NCBI GenBank assembly: GCA_023391105.1
Contig: JAEWBO010000038.1
Coordinates: 1-63,078 of the forward strand
DNA from: Bacillota bacterium
GTDB taxonomy: Bacteria; Bacillota; Clostridia; Christensenellales; SZUA-584
Length of the DNA: 63,078 bases
Direction: 5' to 3'
The position numbers and the translations under genes were made by a program. Below, piece by piece: positions 34,091 to 43,201 of the stretch. Numbering within the stretch: position 1 is the stretch's first letter; the number at the start of each line of letters is the position of its first letter. Below the pieces are notes generated by a model. That model saw nothing but the letters and a program-made list of their open reading frames with translations. It had not been told where the DNA came from and did not search any database.

Positions 34091-34209
34091 GCGAGGCATC
34101 TTTTTTGGTATGCACTCAGCAAGCATGAAAAAATAGGACAATCTTAGCTTGTCAAGCAGCTTAAGATGTCATATCTATGACACAAATTGTTCACATGACT
34201 CTAAAAAAG

Positions 34210-34239
34210 TTGTAGGATTAACTTTTGCATAAATATGAT
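34210..34239 (+). promoter_or_regulatory. Promoter of the FHA-RodA-PBP operon
   Basis: TTGTAG (34210-34215) and TATGAT (34234-34239) are separated by 18 bp, 29 bases before the FHA gene. Confidence 0.6.
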
Positions 34240-34267
34240 ACAATGGCAATTAAAGAGGTGAAATGGT

Positions 34268-34711
34268 ATGAGCGGATTGTACGAAGCGACCGCGCTCGCA
34301 CTGCGATTCTGGTTTTTGGTTGTTGCGGTGATTATCGTGCTGGGCGTGACGAGTATATCCATAAAAGAATACAGAGATAAGCGCATGGTGCTGGATGTGG
34401 CACAAAGCAGCATCGGTTATCTTGCAATTATATCGGGGCCGGATGATGTTATGGGCGAAAACGTGCCGCTGCTGGATCAGAACACGATCGGCCGTTCGCG
34501 CCATGCCGACATCATCTTTGCCGACCGCAGCGTTGATAAGGCGCATTCTCAAATCTATCTGTCTGAAGACGGCACAGTGACGGTGAACAGGCTGGGGCGC
34601 GGTGATGTGACGGTGAACGGTGTGAGTCTTGACGGCAGCGCTCCGCTCAAGAACCGCGATATCGTATGCTTTGGCAATGTGGTGGCTAAAGTATTTTTGA
34701 AGGAAGGATAA
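34268..34711 (+). CDS. Membrane-anchored FHA-domain protein
   Basis: 147 residues. One N-terminal transmembrane helix (FWFLVVAVIIVLGVTSI) is followed by a cytoplasmic FHA domain (about 60-145) with TIGRSRHADIIFADRSVDKAHSQI and the N-G motif VTVNGVSL. FHA domains bind phosphothreonine. It heads an FHA-RodA-PBP operon like the actinobacterial fhaB-rodA-pbpA cluster, so it probably ties phosphorylation to wall synthesis. No Ser/Thr kinase gene is in the window. Confidence 0.88.
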   Translation: MSGLYEATALALRFWFLVVAVIIVLGVTSISIKEYRDKRMVLDVAQSSIGYLAIISGPDDVMGENVPLLDQNTIGRSRHADIIFADRSVDKAHSQIYLSEDGTVTVNRLGRGDVTVNGVSLDGSAPLKNRDIVCFGNVVAKVFLKEG

Positions 34712-34714
34712 AGT

Positions 34715-35965
34715 ATGGTACTCCAAAGAAGAGGAGCCGGAGCAATGCTGGCACTCACGATATTGTTTATACTTTCGGCATGTGCGCTGCTATCGTTCCG
34801 TGAAGGCACATTCAATTTGGGCATTGCGATATTCGGTCTTGGGACATCCCTTGTGGTACTGCTTGCTTATAACCTTGCGGCGCTGATATTCCGCCATGTG
34901 GATCGTATCACGCTTGTTATCTGCTTTTTCCTCGCAAGCGTCGGGCTTGTGATGCTGGCAAGGCTTAATATCGACACGGCGGTGCGGCAGCTTATCTGGC
35001 TGGCGGCGGGTACGGTGGTTCTTTATATCACAATCGTGGTCATCAAACGCGCCACCGACTTCGGACGCCTGAATTATCTGATGATGGCGGGTGCCTTTGG
35101 TCTTATCGCTTTTGCGTATTTGTTTGCCCGCACGGTGGGCGGCGCACGAAACTGGGTGAGCATCGCGGGCATGTCGCTTCAGCCCAGCGAGATTGCCAAG
35201 GTGCTGTTTATCATCGTATCCGCGTACTTTTTCGCGGAGCGGCGGGCCACTTTAGGGATTATCGCCTACGCAGGCTTTTCGGGCGCCTGTGTGATGGTGC
35301 TGGTGCTCTCCAATGACTTGGGCGCGGCGCTGCTCTTCGCGGGCACATTTTTGATCATGTTCTTCGCGGGTACGGGGCGAACGCTGCTCACGATCGCGGG
35401 GCTGGGCGTGGCAAGCGGCGGTGCGGTGGCAAGTTATTACATGTTCCCGCATGTCAGAACGCGCGTGGAAATATGGGAAAACCCATGGCGCTTTCACAGG
35501 ACGCAGGGCTATCAGATCGTGCAGGGGCTCATGGCTATCGCGGCGGGCGGCGTCTTTGGCGCGGGCCTTGGGCTGGGTTATCCGAATGCTGTGCCCGTCA
35601 ACACGAGCGATTTTATCTTCGCAGTGATCTGCGAGGAATTCGGCATCGTATTCGGTATTATCGTGATCCTTTTGTATCTCGTGTTTATCATTCGCGGAAT
35701 GATCATCGCGATGAACGCGGGCTCGCGGTTCGACGCGCTGCTCGTATTCGGCGCGACGTGCATGCTGTCGCTGCAATCGTTCATCATCATCGGCGGTGTG
35801 ATCAAGCTGATTCCGCTCACGGGCATCACGCTTCCTTTCATCAGCGCGGGCGGCAGCTCAATGATGGCTTGTCTGGCGCTGGTGGGTATCATTGAAGGTG
35901 TGAATGTCAAGAACGGCGAGCGTGATGAGGTGGAAATCAGAAAGGCGGGAGGCGAGGTCATATGA
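34715..35965 (+). CDS. SEDS-family peptidoglycan glycosyltransferase (RodA/FtsW/SpoVE)
   Basis: 416 residues and about ten to twelve transmembrane helices. Signature segments are GGARNWVSIAGMSLQPSEIAKV, WENPWRFHRTQGYQIVQGLMAI, GAGLGLGYPNAVPVNTSDFIFAVICEEFG and the C-terminal LPFISAGGSSMM. SEDS proteins polymerise lipid II together with a class B PBP. Here the PBP gene follows with an ATGA overlap, consistent with a stoichiometric pair. Whether it serves elongation or division cannot be decided from sequence alone. Confidence 0.94.
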   Translation: MVLQRRGAGAMLALTILFILSACALLSFREGTFNLGIAIFGLGTSLVVLLAYNLAALIFRHVDRITLVICFFLASVGLVMLARLNIDTAVRQLIWLAAGTVVLYITIVVIKRATDFGRLNYLMMAGAFGLIAFAYLFARTVGGARNWVSIAGMSLQPSEIAKVLFIIVSAYFFAERRATLGIIAYAGFSGACVMVLVLSNDLGAALLFAGTFLIMFFAGTGRTLLTIAGLGVASGGAVASYYMFPHVRTRVEIWENPWRFHRTQGYQIVQGLMAIAAGGVFGAGLGLGYPNAVPVNTSDFIFAVICEEFGIVFGIIVILLYLVFIIRGMIIAMNAGSRFDALLVFGATCMLSLQSFIIIGGVIKLIPLTGITLPFISAGGSSMMACLALVGIIEGVNVKNGERDEVEIRKAGGEVI

Positions 35966-37341
35966 AAAATGTGCTGCGGCGTAACATACGCACACTGCTC
36001 ATCGTTTTCACGGTGATGTTCGCGGGGCTCGTTGTTTATTTGGGATACGTGGTGTTCATGTACGGCGAACGCTGGTTTGTCACGCCATATAATCCGCGCA
36101 TCCAGCAGGTGGAATCTTCAGTGGAGCCTGGAAACCTGCTTGACCGGACGGGCAGAGAGCTGCTTTATACCAAAGATGATGAACGCGTGTACATAAGCGA
36201 TGACGACATGCGTGAGTCTATCGCGCATATTATCGGCGACAGCTACGGCATGACATACGGCGCGCAGACGATGTTCGCAAAACATATGTTCGGCTTCGAT
36301 CAGGATACCATTTCACGCATCGTGGGGCTGGTTAAGGGGCAGGAACGGCGCGGCGGCGACGTGACGCTGACGATTGACGCCAAGCTCTGCGAAAAAGCAA
36401 AGGACGCGTTCGACGGGTATAAAGGCGCGATTGTGGTGATGAACTATAAGACAGGAGAGATACTCGCGAGTGCATCGTCTCCGACATTTGACCCGAGGGA
36501 TATGGACGAATTTCTTGAGGGCGGCGGCGAGAGCGAGCTTGTCCACAGGGCGTTCACGGGGCTGTATCCGCCCGGAAGCACATTTAAGCTGATCACGGCG
36601 GCGGCACTTATTGAAAACGATATGGCCGGCTTCGAGACAACGTGCACCGGCAGCACGGAGATCGGCGGCAAGAAGATCGCCTGTACGGGTGAGCATGAAA
36701 ATGAAGACTTGGAGGATGCGATCCGGCATTCGTGCAACGTGTATTTTGCCGAAGCGGCACAGGAGCTCGGCAAAGTGAAACTCAAGAGCGAAGCGGACAA
36801 GTTCCTGTTCAACAATCAGATGCTTTTTGACGATGTTGTGATGGGTGAGAGCGTGTTTGAGAACGCGGATACCGATAACAACCTCGGGTGGTCGGCCATC
36901 GGCCAATATCACGACTTGATCACGCCGCTGCACGCGTGCATGATTGCGGCCGGCATCGCCAACGACGGCGCCATGATGGAACCAAAGCTGCTTCAAAGCG
37001 TGACTTATGGTGAGACGCAAACCTACAAATTGACACCCGAGACTGCCGCCAATCCGATGAGAGACACCTCGCAGCTAAAAGAGATGATGATCGCGGCGGT
37101 CGAGAACGGCACAGGTGAAAAAGCCGCCATTGACGGTGTGACCGTGGGCGGTAAAACAGGCACCGCCGAAATTGCGGGTGAGGACGGCAACGAAGAGCAC
37201 GCCTGGTTTGTGGGCTTCATTGAGGACGACGACCATCCGCTTGCCATCTCCGTGGTGATGGAAAAAGCGGGTTCGGGCGGTTCTCATGCGGCACCCGCGG
37301 CAAAAAAGGTACTTAAAAAAGCGATAGACTTAGGATACTAA
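35962..37341 (+). CDS. Class B penicillin-binding protein (PbpA-like transpeptidase)
   Basis: 459 residues, short for class B. An N-terminal membrane anchor, a reduced dimerisation region, and a transpeptidase domain with GLYPPGSTFKLITA (S-x-x-K, nucleophile Ser), HSCNVYFAE (S-x-N) and VGGKTGTAEI (K-T-G). It cross-links peptidoglycan outside the membrane, presumably partnered with the preceding SEDS protein. Start overlaps the SEDS stop as ATGA. Confidence 0.94.
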   Translation: MKNVLRRNIRTLLIVFTVMFAGLVVYLGYVVFMYGERWFVTPYNPRIQQVESSVEPGNLLDRTGRELLYTKDDERVYISDDDMRESIAHIIGDSYGMTYGAQTMFAKHMFGFDQDTISRIVGLVKGQERRGGDVTLTIDAKLCEKAKDAFDGYKGAIVVMNYKTGEILASASSPTFDPRDMDEFLEGGGESELVHRAFTGLYPPGSTFKLITAAALIENDMAGFETTCTGSTEIGGKKIACTGEHENEDLEDAIRHSCNVYFAEAAQELGKVKLKSEADKFLFNNQMLFDDVVMGESVFENADTDNNLGWSAIGQYHDLITPLHACMIAAGIANDGAMMEPKLLQSVTYGETQTYKLTPETAANPMRDTSQLKEMMIAAVENGTGEKAAIDGVTVGGKTGTAEIAGEDGNEEHAWFVGFIEDDDHPLAISVVMEKAGSGGSHAAPAAKKVLKKAIDLGY

Positions 37342-37343
37342 GC

Positions 37344-39170
37344 ATGAACGACGAAATTCGGGAAAAGTTAAGCACACTGCCCAAAACGCCGGGTGTTTAT
37401 CTCATGAAAAACGCCGAAGGCAAGGTGATATACGTCGGCAAGGCACTCGCGCTTAAAAACCGCGTCAGCAGCTATTTTCAGAATACGAGGAAGGACCCCA
37501 AAACAGCCGCGCTGGTGGCTGAAATCGAGGACTTCGACTATGTATTGACGCAGACCGAGATCGAGGCGCTGATACTCGAGTGCAACATGATCAAGCGGTA
37601 CAGCCCGTACTACAACATCATGCTGCGCGACGACAAGCATTATCCGTACATCCGCATCGATTTCAATGAGAAGTTTCCGCGCGTCTGCGTCACGCGGCGC
37701 GTGAAGAACGACGGCGCGAAATATTATGGGCCGTATATCGCGGCGCATATCCTGCATGATGTGCTGGATACCGTGACGCGCGTGTTTCCGATCCGGCTGT
37801 GTAAAAAGGACATAACGGGCGCGGAAAAGGGCCGCCCGTGCCTCAACTATGAGATGAACCGCTGCCTTGCGCCGTGCTCGGGCAAGGTCAGCGAATATGA
37901 ATACAAGCGTATGGTAGACGAGGTGGCGGAGTTTCTTCAGGGCCGCTACAAGAGCCTTGAAAAGCAGCTTCAGGAAGACATGAAAGCCGCGTCTGAGAAC
38001 ATGGAATATGAGAAGGCGGCCGCCATGCGCGACCGCATACGCGCGCTGCACCGGCTGTTTGAGAAGCAAAAGGCCGGTTTTCCCGACCTTAACGACAAGG
38101 ACGTGTTCGCGGTTTATCAGAACGGTGACGAAGCGGTGGTACAGGGCATGTTTGTGCGCCGCGGCGAGCTCAACCACACTGAACGCTATTTCATGAAATG
38201 CGCGGGCGAGGCCGAGCCCGAAGTGCTGTCGCATCTCGTTAAGCAGTATTACTCGAGCGTGGATGGCGTGGCGAAGCAGATCTATGTGAACGTGCAGCCG
38301 GAAGAGAAGGAGCTTATCGAGCAGTGGCTCACGCAAAAGCGCGGCTCGCGCGTGGCGCTGCATGTGCCTGAAAAGGGCGCGAATAAAAAGCTCACGGAAA
38401 TGGCGCTGGCCAACGCCAAGGAAGCGCTTGAACGGCGTTTGGCACGCATTGCGCGCGATCATGATACCACGATCGGCGCTTTGGCTGAGCTGCAAACAGC
38501 GCTGGGGTTTGACACACGCATCGACCGCATGGAGTGTTACGACATCTCCAACACACAGGGCACGGATTCCGTGGCGTCCATGGTGGTGTTCCGCGGCGGC
38601 AAGCCTGAGAAAAAGTCGTATCGGCGGTTTCGCATCAAAACGGTGGAGGGCGCGAATGACTTTGCGTCTATGAATGAGGTGCTCACACGGCGCTTAAAGC
38701 GCGGACTTCAGGGTGCGGCGGGCTTTGACGAGCTACCGTCACTGATCATCGTGGACGGCGGCAAAGGACAGCTTTCCTTCGCTTACGATGCGCTCGCTTC
38801 GCTGGGACTGGAAGATATTCCTCTCATCGGCCTTGCCAAGCGCGAGGAGGAGGTCTTCGTGGTGGGCAAGAGCGACCCTGTCATATTGGACAAAAAAAGC
38901 AACGCGTTGGGGCTGCTTACACGCATACGCGACGAGGCGCACCGGTTTGCTATCACGTATCACCGCAGTCTGCGCCTTAAGAAGGTGGAGGACAGCGCGC
39001 TGCTAAAGATTCCGCATGTGGGGCCGTCACGCGTACGCGCACTGCTTAAAGCGTTTGAGACAGTGGGCGATATCAAGACTGCGAGCTTTGAGGATATCGT
39101 AGCGGTGCCGGGCATGGATATGCGCTCGGCTCAGGCCGTTGTGGAATATTTCGAGTCGGAACAATCGTAA
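37344..39170 (+). CDS. uvrC: Excinuclease ABC subunit C
   Basis: 608 residues, normal length. The GIY-YIG nuclease is at the start (TPGVYLMKNAEGKVIYVGKA), then the UVR domain (LQEDMKAASENMEYEKAAAMRD), the RNase-H-like nuclease (MECYDISNTQGTDSVASMVV) and C-terminal tandem helix-hairpin-helix (IPHVGPSRVRALLKAF). It makes both incisions in nucleotide excision repair with UvrB. It starts three bases after the PBP stop. Confidence 0.97.
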   Translation: MNDEIREKLSTLPKTPGVYLMKNAEGKVIYVGKALALKNRVSSYFQNTRKDPKTAALVAEIEDFDYVLTQTEIEALILECNMIKRYSPYYNIMLRDDKHYPYIRIDFNEKFPRVCVTRRVKNDGAKYYGPYIAAHILHDVLDTVTRVFPIRLCKKDITGAEKGRPCLNYEMNRCLAPCSGKVSEYEYKRMVDEVAEFLQGRYKSLEKQLQEDMKAASENMEYEKAAAMRDRIRALHRLFEKQKAGFPDLNDKDVFAVYQNGDEAVVQGMFVRRGELNHTERYFMKCAGEAEPEVLSHLVKQYYSSVDGVAKQIYVNVQPEEKELIEQWLTQKRGSRVALHVPEKGANKKLTEMALANAKEALERRLARIARDHDTTIGALAELQTALGFDTRIDRMECYDISNTQGTDSVASMVVFRGGKPEKKSYRRFRIKTVEGANDFASMNEVLTRRLKRGLQGAAGFDELPSLIIVDGGKGQLSFAYDALASLGLEDIPLIGLAKREEEVFVVGKSDPVILDKKSNALGLLTRIRDEAHRFAITYHRSLRLKKVEDSALLKIPHVGPSRVRALLKAFETVGDIKTASFEDIVAVPGMDMRSAQAVVEYFESEQS

Positions 39171-39257
39171 GTATGAGTATATTGCTTCATGCGGCTGTGT
39201 GATGTAAACTGAAGAGAGTAATGAATGAATCAGTCCTTTCCTAAGCGAGGTTTTCGA

Positions 39258-40163
39258 ATGAATTTAGACGAGGCGTTTGGCACCCTCTCCGAAAAAATAA
39301 ATAATGTATATCGTAACGAAGGCATGGCGGCGCATACGTCGTTCAAGGTGGGCGGCTGCGCGGATATCATGGTGCTGCCGGGCAGTGTCGATGAGGTGAC
39401 GCATGTGCTTCATACCGCGCGGCGGCTCAGCATCCCTTTGTTTGTGATGGGGCGCGGTACCAATCTTCTCGTTACCAGCAAGGGCATTCGCGGCATCGTC
39501 ATGAAGCTGGCGGATAACTTTTCCGGTGTCGAGTTTGACGGGGTATGCGCGACCGTGAAGAGCGGTACGCCGCTGGCGGTGCTTGTGCGCGAAGCCATGG
39601 AGCGCTCGCTGGGCGGGGCAGAATTTCTGGGCGGCATTCCCGGTACACTGGGCGGCGCGGTCTGTATGAATGCGGGCGCATACGGCGGAGAGATCGGTGA
39701 TTTCGTCGAAGAGGTTTATATCGCCACTTGGGCCGGTGGAGTGACGCTGAGCCAAAGCGAAATGAGCTTTGGTTACCGGCACAGTATACTGAGTGATACG
39801 CCGCTGATCGTGACGGGGGCGCGGCTCAAGCTTGTGTCCTGCTGCCGCGAAGAAAGCAAAAATAAGCTATGCTCGCTCAATGAAAAGCGCCGGGCCAAAC
39901 AGCCGCTGGAATACCCGAGCGCGGGCAGCACGTTCAAACGGCCCGAGGGTGGCTTTGCCGGTACGATGATCGAAGAGGCGGGGCTCAAGGGCGTATGCGA
40001 GGGCGGTGCGGCGGTTTCCGAGAAACACGCAGGCTTTGTGATCAATACAGGCAGCGCGACGCCGGAGGATATTATTGCGTTGATTCAGACGGTACAGCAA
40101 CGGGTGTTTGAGCATTGCGGCGTGAAGCTGGAGCCTGAGGTCAAGATCGTGGGGGAAAGATGA
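39258..40163 (+). CDS. murB: UDP-N-acetylenolpyruvoylglucosamine reductase
   Basis: 301 residues. FAD-binding domain: HTSFKVGGCADIMVLPGS, VMGRGTNLLVTSKGIRG and LGGIPGTLGGAVCMNAGAYGGE. C-terminal catalytic domain: PSAGSTFKRPEGGFAGTMIEEAGLKG, where Ser is the proton donor, and AGFVINTGSAT. It reduces enolpyruvyl-UDP-GlcNAc to UDP-MurNAc. ATG 39258 has AGCGAGG upstream; an ATG 11 codons earlier is possible. The stop overlaps the next start (ATGA). Confidence 0.96.
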   Translation: MNLDEAFGTLSEKINNVYRNEGMAAHTSFKVGGCADIMVLPGSVDEVTHVLHTARRLSIPLFVMGRGTNLLVTSKGIRGIVMKLADNFSGVEFDGVCATVKSGTPLAVLVREAMERSLGGAEFLGGIPGTLGGAVCMNAGAYGGEIGDFVEEVYIATWAGGVTLSQSEMSFGYRHSILSDTPLIVTGARLKLVSCCREESKNKLCSLNEKRRAKQPLEYPSAGSTFKRPEGGFAGTMIEEAGLKGVCEGGAAVSEKHAGFVINTGSATPEDIIALIQTVQQRVFEHCGVKLEPEVKIVGER

Positions 40164-40861
40164 GGCTGATTGCCGACTATCATACACACACGGTGCACAG
40201 CCATGGGACAGGCTCTGTCGAGGATAACGTGGAAGCGGCGCTGCGGCGCGGCTTGCAAACGGTCGGCATTGCCGACCACAGCATTGCGCATTTCACGTAC
40301 GGAGTAAAAAGACGAAAACTTGGCGAGTATTTAACGTGTATAGAGAACGCGAAAAGAGAATATGACGGGCGCATCGATGTCAAAGCCGGCATTGAGCTTA
40401 ATCTGATTGGGCTTGACGGCAGCGTGGATATGCCACAGGGACGTTTTGACGTCTTTATTCTTGGGTATCATAAAGCGGCTGTTTGCAGAGACTTAACGAC
40501 GGCATGGACGTTTATGACCGGAAAGCATTTTCATCATGCCGAGACGATCACACAGGTGTATATGCGCGCCATACAGCGCTATCATATCACCATCTTGGCG
40601 CACCCGGGCTACGGCGTTCCCGTCTATTACAAAAGGCTCGCGCAGGCATGTGCAGACTACGGCACGCTGTTTGAAATCAACAACAAGCATGGGGATTTGG
40701 CAATTGAAGATTTGCAGCAGGCGGCGCTGACGGATGTGAAATTTGTCGTTTCCAGCGACGCACATGCACCTGAGCATGTGGGGCTGGCGCCAAACGCTAT
40801 TCATCTGGCACAGAGTGCGGGCATTGACCCGAGCCGCATTGTCAACATGACGGAGGAATAA
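40160..40861 (+). CDS. PHP-domain metal-dependent phosphoesterase
   Basis: 233 residues with the four PHP metal motifs: DYHTHTVHSHG, IADHS, GIELN and SSDAHAPEHVG. Domains of this type hydrolyse phosphoesters, for example histidinol phosphate or short nucleic acids. No histidine biosynthesis gene is near. It sits between murB and rapZ, which is typical of Clostridia, and is translationally coupled to murB. Confidence 0.9.
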   Translation: MRLIADYHTHTVHSHGTGSVEDNVEAALRRGLQTVGIADHSIAHFTYGVKRRKLGEYLTCIENAKREYDGRIDVKAGIELNLIGLDGSVDMPQGRFDVFILGYHKAAVCRDLTTAWTFMTGKHFHHAETITQVYMRAIQRYHITILAHPGYGVPVYYKRLAQACADYGTLFEINNKHGDLAIEDLQQAALTDVKFVVSSDAHAPEHVGLAPNAIHLAQSAGIDPSRIVNMTEE

Positions 40862-40863
40862 AC

Positions 40864-41718
40864 ATGACATTTGTGATCATTACGGGATTATCGGGCGCCG
40901 GGCGTTCTCAGGCGTTAAAGCGCTTTGAAGATATGGGTTATTTCTGCGTGGATAATCTTCCTCCCAAGCTTATCCCGGAGTTTGCCGAGATCTGTATGGG
41001 CAAGGACAGCATTGACAAAGCGGCGGTCGTTGTCGATATGAGAATGGGCGATATGTTCGATGATATATTCTCAACGATCAAGTGCTTAAAAAGCATGGAT
41101 GTTGAACTGGATATATTTTATTTGGACGCGAGCGATGAGGTGTTGGTCCGGCGGTTCAAGGAAACGCGGCGGCGTCATCCGCTGTCGCCTGACGGCACCA
41201 TCATGGCGGGCATATTCAAGGAACGCGAGAAATTGAAGCGCATCAAGGATATCGCCAACAACGTCGTGGACACATCGACATATTCAATAAAAAAGCTGGG
41301 TGAAACCATAGACAGACTTTACAGCGGAACGGACGATCAAGCGATCAAGATCACCGTCAGCACATTCGGCTACAAACGCGGTATTCCGATCGACGCGGAT
41401 ATGGTGTTTGACATGCGGTTTTTACCAAATCCATTCTATGAGGAAACCCTGCGTGAGCATACGGGCCGCGAGCAGGCGGTGAAGGATTATGTGCTCTCGT
41501 TTCCGCGCGCGCGCATATTCCTCGATAAAATCAACGAGCTTGTGAATTACGTGGCGCCTTATTATGTGGAGCAGGACAAAAAGCAGCTCGTGATTGCCAT
41601 CGGCTGCACGGGCGGTGTGCATCGGAGCGTGGTGATTGCCGAGGAGCTTTATCGCGTGCTGTGTGAGCAGGGGCATAACGTGACGCTGGAGCACCGGGAT
41701 ATTGAGCACGGGTATTAA
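40864..41718 (+). CDS. rapZ: RapZ-family nucleotide-binding protein (YvcJ)
   Basis: 284 residues. N-terminal P-loop GLSGAGRSQALKRFEDMGYFCVDNLPP; C-terminal RapZ domain with FGYKRGIPIDADMVFDMRFLPNPF and AIGCTGGVHRSVVIAEEL. The canonical Walker A Lys of GAGKS is Arg here. In Escherichia coli RapZ steers decay of the glmZ sRNA; in Firmicutes (YvcJ) it is a GTP-binding protein affecting competence. It belongs to the conserved rapZ-(yvcK)-whiA-crh cluster, but yvcK is absent here. Confidence 0.94.
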   Translation: MTFVIITGLSGAGRSQALKRFEDMGYFCVDNLPPKLIPEFAEICMGKDSIDKAAVVVDMRMGDMFDDIFSTIKCLKSMDVELDIFYLDASDEVLVRRFKETRRRHPLSPDGTIMAGIFKEREKLKRIKDIANNVVDTSTYSIKKLGETIDRLYSGTDDQAIKITVSTFGYKRGIPIDADMVFDMRFLPNPFYEETLREHTGREQAVKDYVLSFPRARIFLDKINELVNYVAPYYVEQDKKQLVIAIGCTGGVHRSVVIAEELYRVLCEQGHNVTLEHRDIEHGY

Positions 41719-41729
41719 GGAGAGAAACC

Positions 41730-42662
41730 ATGTCGTTTTCTGCCACAGCCAAGGCCGAGGTGTGCCGGACGAATACAGACAGGGAATGCTGTGAGCTCTC
41801 TGAGCTCAGCGCCCTCGTTCATACGGCCGGTTCCATCAGCATTTCGGGAGGCGCGTTTTCCTTGCGCGTCGATACGGAAAACGCCGCAGTGGCACGGCGT
41901 GTGTTTGCGCTGATCAAAAGCCTTTACGGCGTTCAGGCCGGCACGAAGATGCAAACCAATCAATTGAAGCATAACCATATCTATTCGCTGACGGTGGAAA
42001 AGGCAGTGGCGCGAATGATGGCGATGGACACGCATATCCTTGGCGACGAGGGGTTTGAGTATGGAAGCGACGCATCATTTTTAACGTCACGGTGCTGTCG
42101 TATCGCGTTTGTGCGCGGTGCTTTTTTGGGCGGCGGTTCCATTACCAACCCGGAAAAGCGTTATCATATGGAATTTGTTTGCGGGCAAAAGGAATTTGCG
42201 CAAGGGTTGTTGAATATAATAGTAGAACTTGGCGTTCCGGCCAAAATGATACTGCGGGGAAAAAACCACGTGGTTTACATCAAGGAAGGAGACGCCATTG
42301 TCACGCTGCTCACCATGATGGGGGCGCATACATCGATACTGAATATCGAAAATATCCGTGTACTCAAAAGCATGCGCAACAACGTTAACCGCAAGGTAAA
42401 CTGCGAAACGGGAAACCTATCAAAAACGGTGAACGCGTCCGTCAGGCAACAGGAGAGCATCGAATATATTCGAGCCCATATGGGACTTGATAAGCTGAGC
42501 CCGGCGTTAAGGCAGGTGGCAGAGACGCGGATGAGCCATCCTGAGGCGACACTCGAGGAACTTGCCGATCTGCTGGGGGCCGAATCGAAGTCGGGTATTA
42601 ATCACAAGCTGCGCAAGATCAACAGCATTGCCGAGCACCTGAAAATGACAAGGGGGGAGTAG
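41730..42662 (+). CDS. whiA: DNA-binding protein WhiA
   Basis: 310 residues. An N-terminal LAGLIDADG-like homing-endonuclease fold without the catalytic acids (RCCRIAFVRGAFLGGGSITNPEKRYHMEF) is followed by a C-terminal helix-turn-helix (ASVRQQESIEYIRAHMGLDKLSPALRQVAETRM; SKSGINHKLRKINSIAEHL). In actinomycetes it controls sporulation; in Bacillus it affects division and chromosome segregation. GGAGAG precedes the ATG. Confidence 0.96.
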   Translation: MSFSATAKAEVCRTNTDRECCELSELSALVHTAGSISISGGAFSLRVDTENAAVARRVFALIKSLYGVQAGTKMQTNQLKHNHIYSLTVEKAVARMMAMDTHILGDEGFEYGSDASFLTSRCCRIAFVRGAFLGGGSITNPEKRYHMEFVCGQKEFAQGLLNIIVELGVPAKMILRGKNHVVYIKEGDAIVTLLTMMGAHTSILNIENIRVLKSMRNNVNRKVNCETGNLSKTVNASVRQQESIEYIRAHMGLDKLSPALRQVAETRMSHPEATLEELADLLGAESKSGINHKLRKINSIAEHLKMTRGE

Positions 42663-42663
42663 C

Positions 42664-42918
42664 ATGCAGGCAAAGGAACTCGCCATTACCAATGCCGACG
42701 GGTTAAGAGCTTCCAAGGCGGCCATGTTTGTGCAGGTCGCAGGGGGGTTCTCGTCGCAGATTTTTGTCGAAAAGGGCAACAAGAAGATCAATGCCAAAAG
42801 CATTATGGGTGTGTTATCGCTAGGCGTTAAACAGGGAGAGAAAATATATATCTTTGCAAACGGCAAGGATGAGCAAGACGCTGTCGTGGCGATCGAGAAA
42901 CTCGTGAGATCCTTTTAG
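42664..42918 (+). CDS. HPr-like protein lacking the PTS histidine (Crh-like)
   Basis: 84 residues, HPr fold. At the site of GLHARPA it reads GLRASKA, so His15 is Arg, Arg17 is Ser and Pro18 is Lys; PTS phosphotransfer should be impossible. The regulatory Ser46 region is kept (AKSIMGVLSLG). This is the Crh pattern: a regulatory HPr that can be modified by HPr kinase but does not carry sugar phosphate. It starts one base after whiA, the usual place of crh. Confidence 0.88.
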   Translation: MQAKELAITNADGLRASKAAMFVQVAGGFSSQIFVEKGNKKINAKSIMGVLSLGVKQGEKIYIFANGKDEQDAVVAIEKLVRSF

Positions 42919-42944
42919 CGCCAAAGCTACATGAATGAAACTTC

Positions 42945-42975
42945 AAGCCGCAAGTGCTACGGCCTGCGGCTTTTT
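42945..42975 (+). terminator. Terminator of the FHA-to-Crh gene block
   Basis: AAGCCGCA against TGCGGCTT with a 12-base loop, then TTTTT. Confidence 0.8.
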
Positions 42976-43043
42976 GGTCTGCTATGCCCCGTTTGCTTAT
43001 ATTTGAAGTGACTTGAACAGCATGACTGGGATCGGAACTTCTG

Positions 43044-43072
43044 TTGACAAATCATAGAGCTTGCTTTATGAT
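43044..43072 (+). promoter_or_regulatory. Promoter of the Rnk-like gene
   Basis: Consensus TTGACA (43044-43049) and TATGAT (43067-43072), 17 bp apart. Confidence 0.8.
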
Positions 43073-43096
43073 TAAATATATATTATTGGTGGTGAA

Positions 43097-43119
43097 GGCA
43101 TTTCGCGCTGCGAGATGTC
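43097..43119 (+). promoter_or_regulatory. Leader hairpin upstream of the Rnk-like gene
   Basis: A 10-bp stem, GGCATTTCGC against GCGAGATGTC, with loop GCT is followed by TTTT, about 15 bases after the expected start. A second stem, GCGGAT/ATCCGC, follows near 43139-43158. It resembles a short attenuator. Confidence 0.4.
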
Positions 43120-43201
43120 TTTTGCTATGCGATACCTTAGCGGATACGTGCTTGATCCGCGGGGAGAATGGAGATTAGCAAAAAAACAGGAGGTTATCGA
43201 T

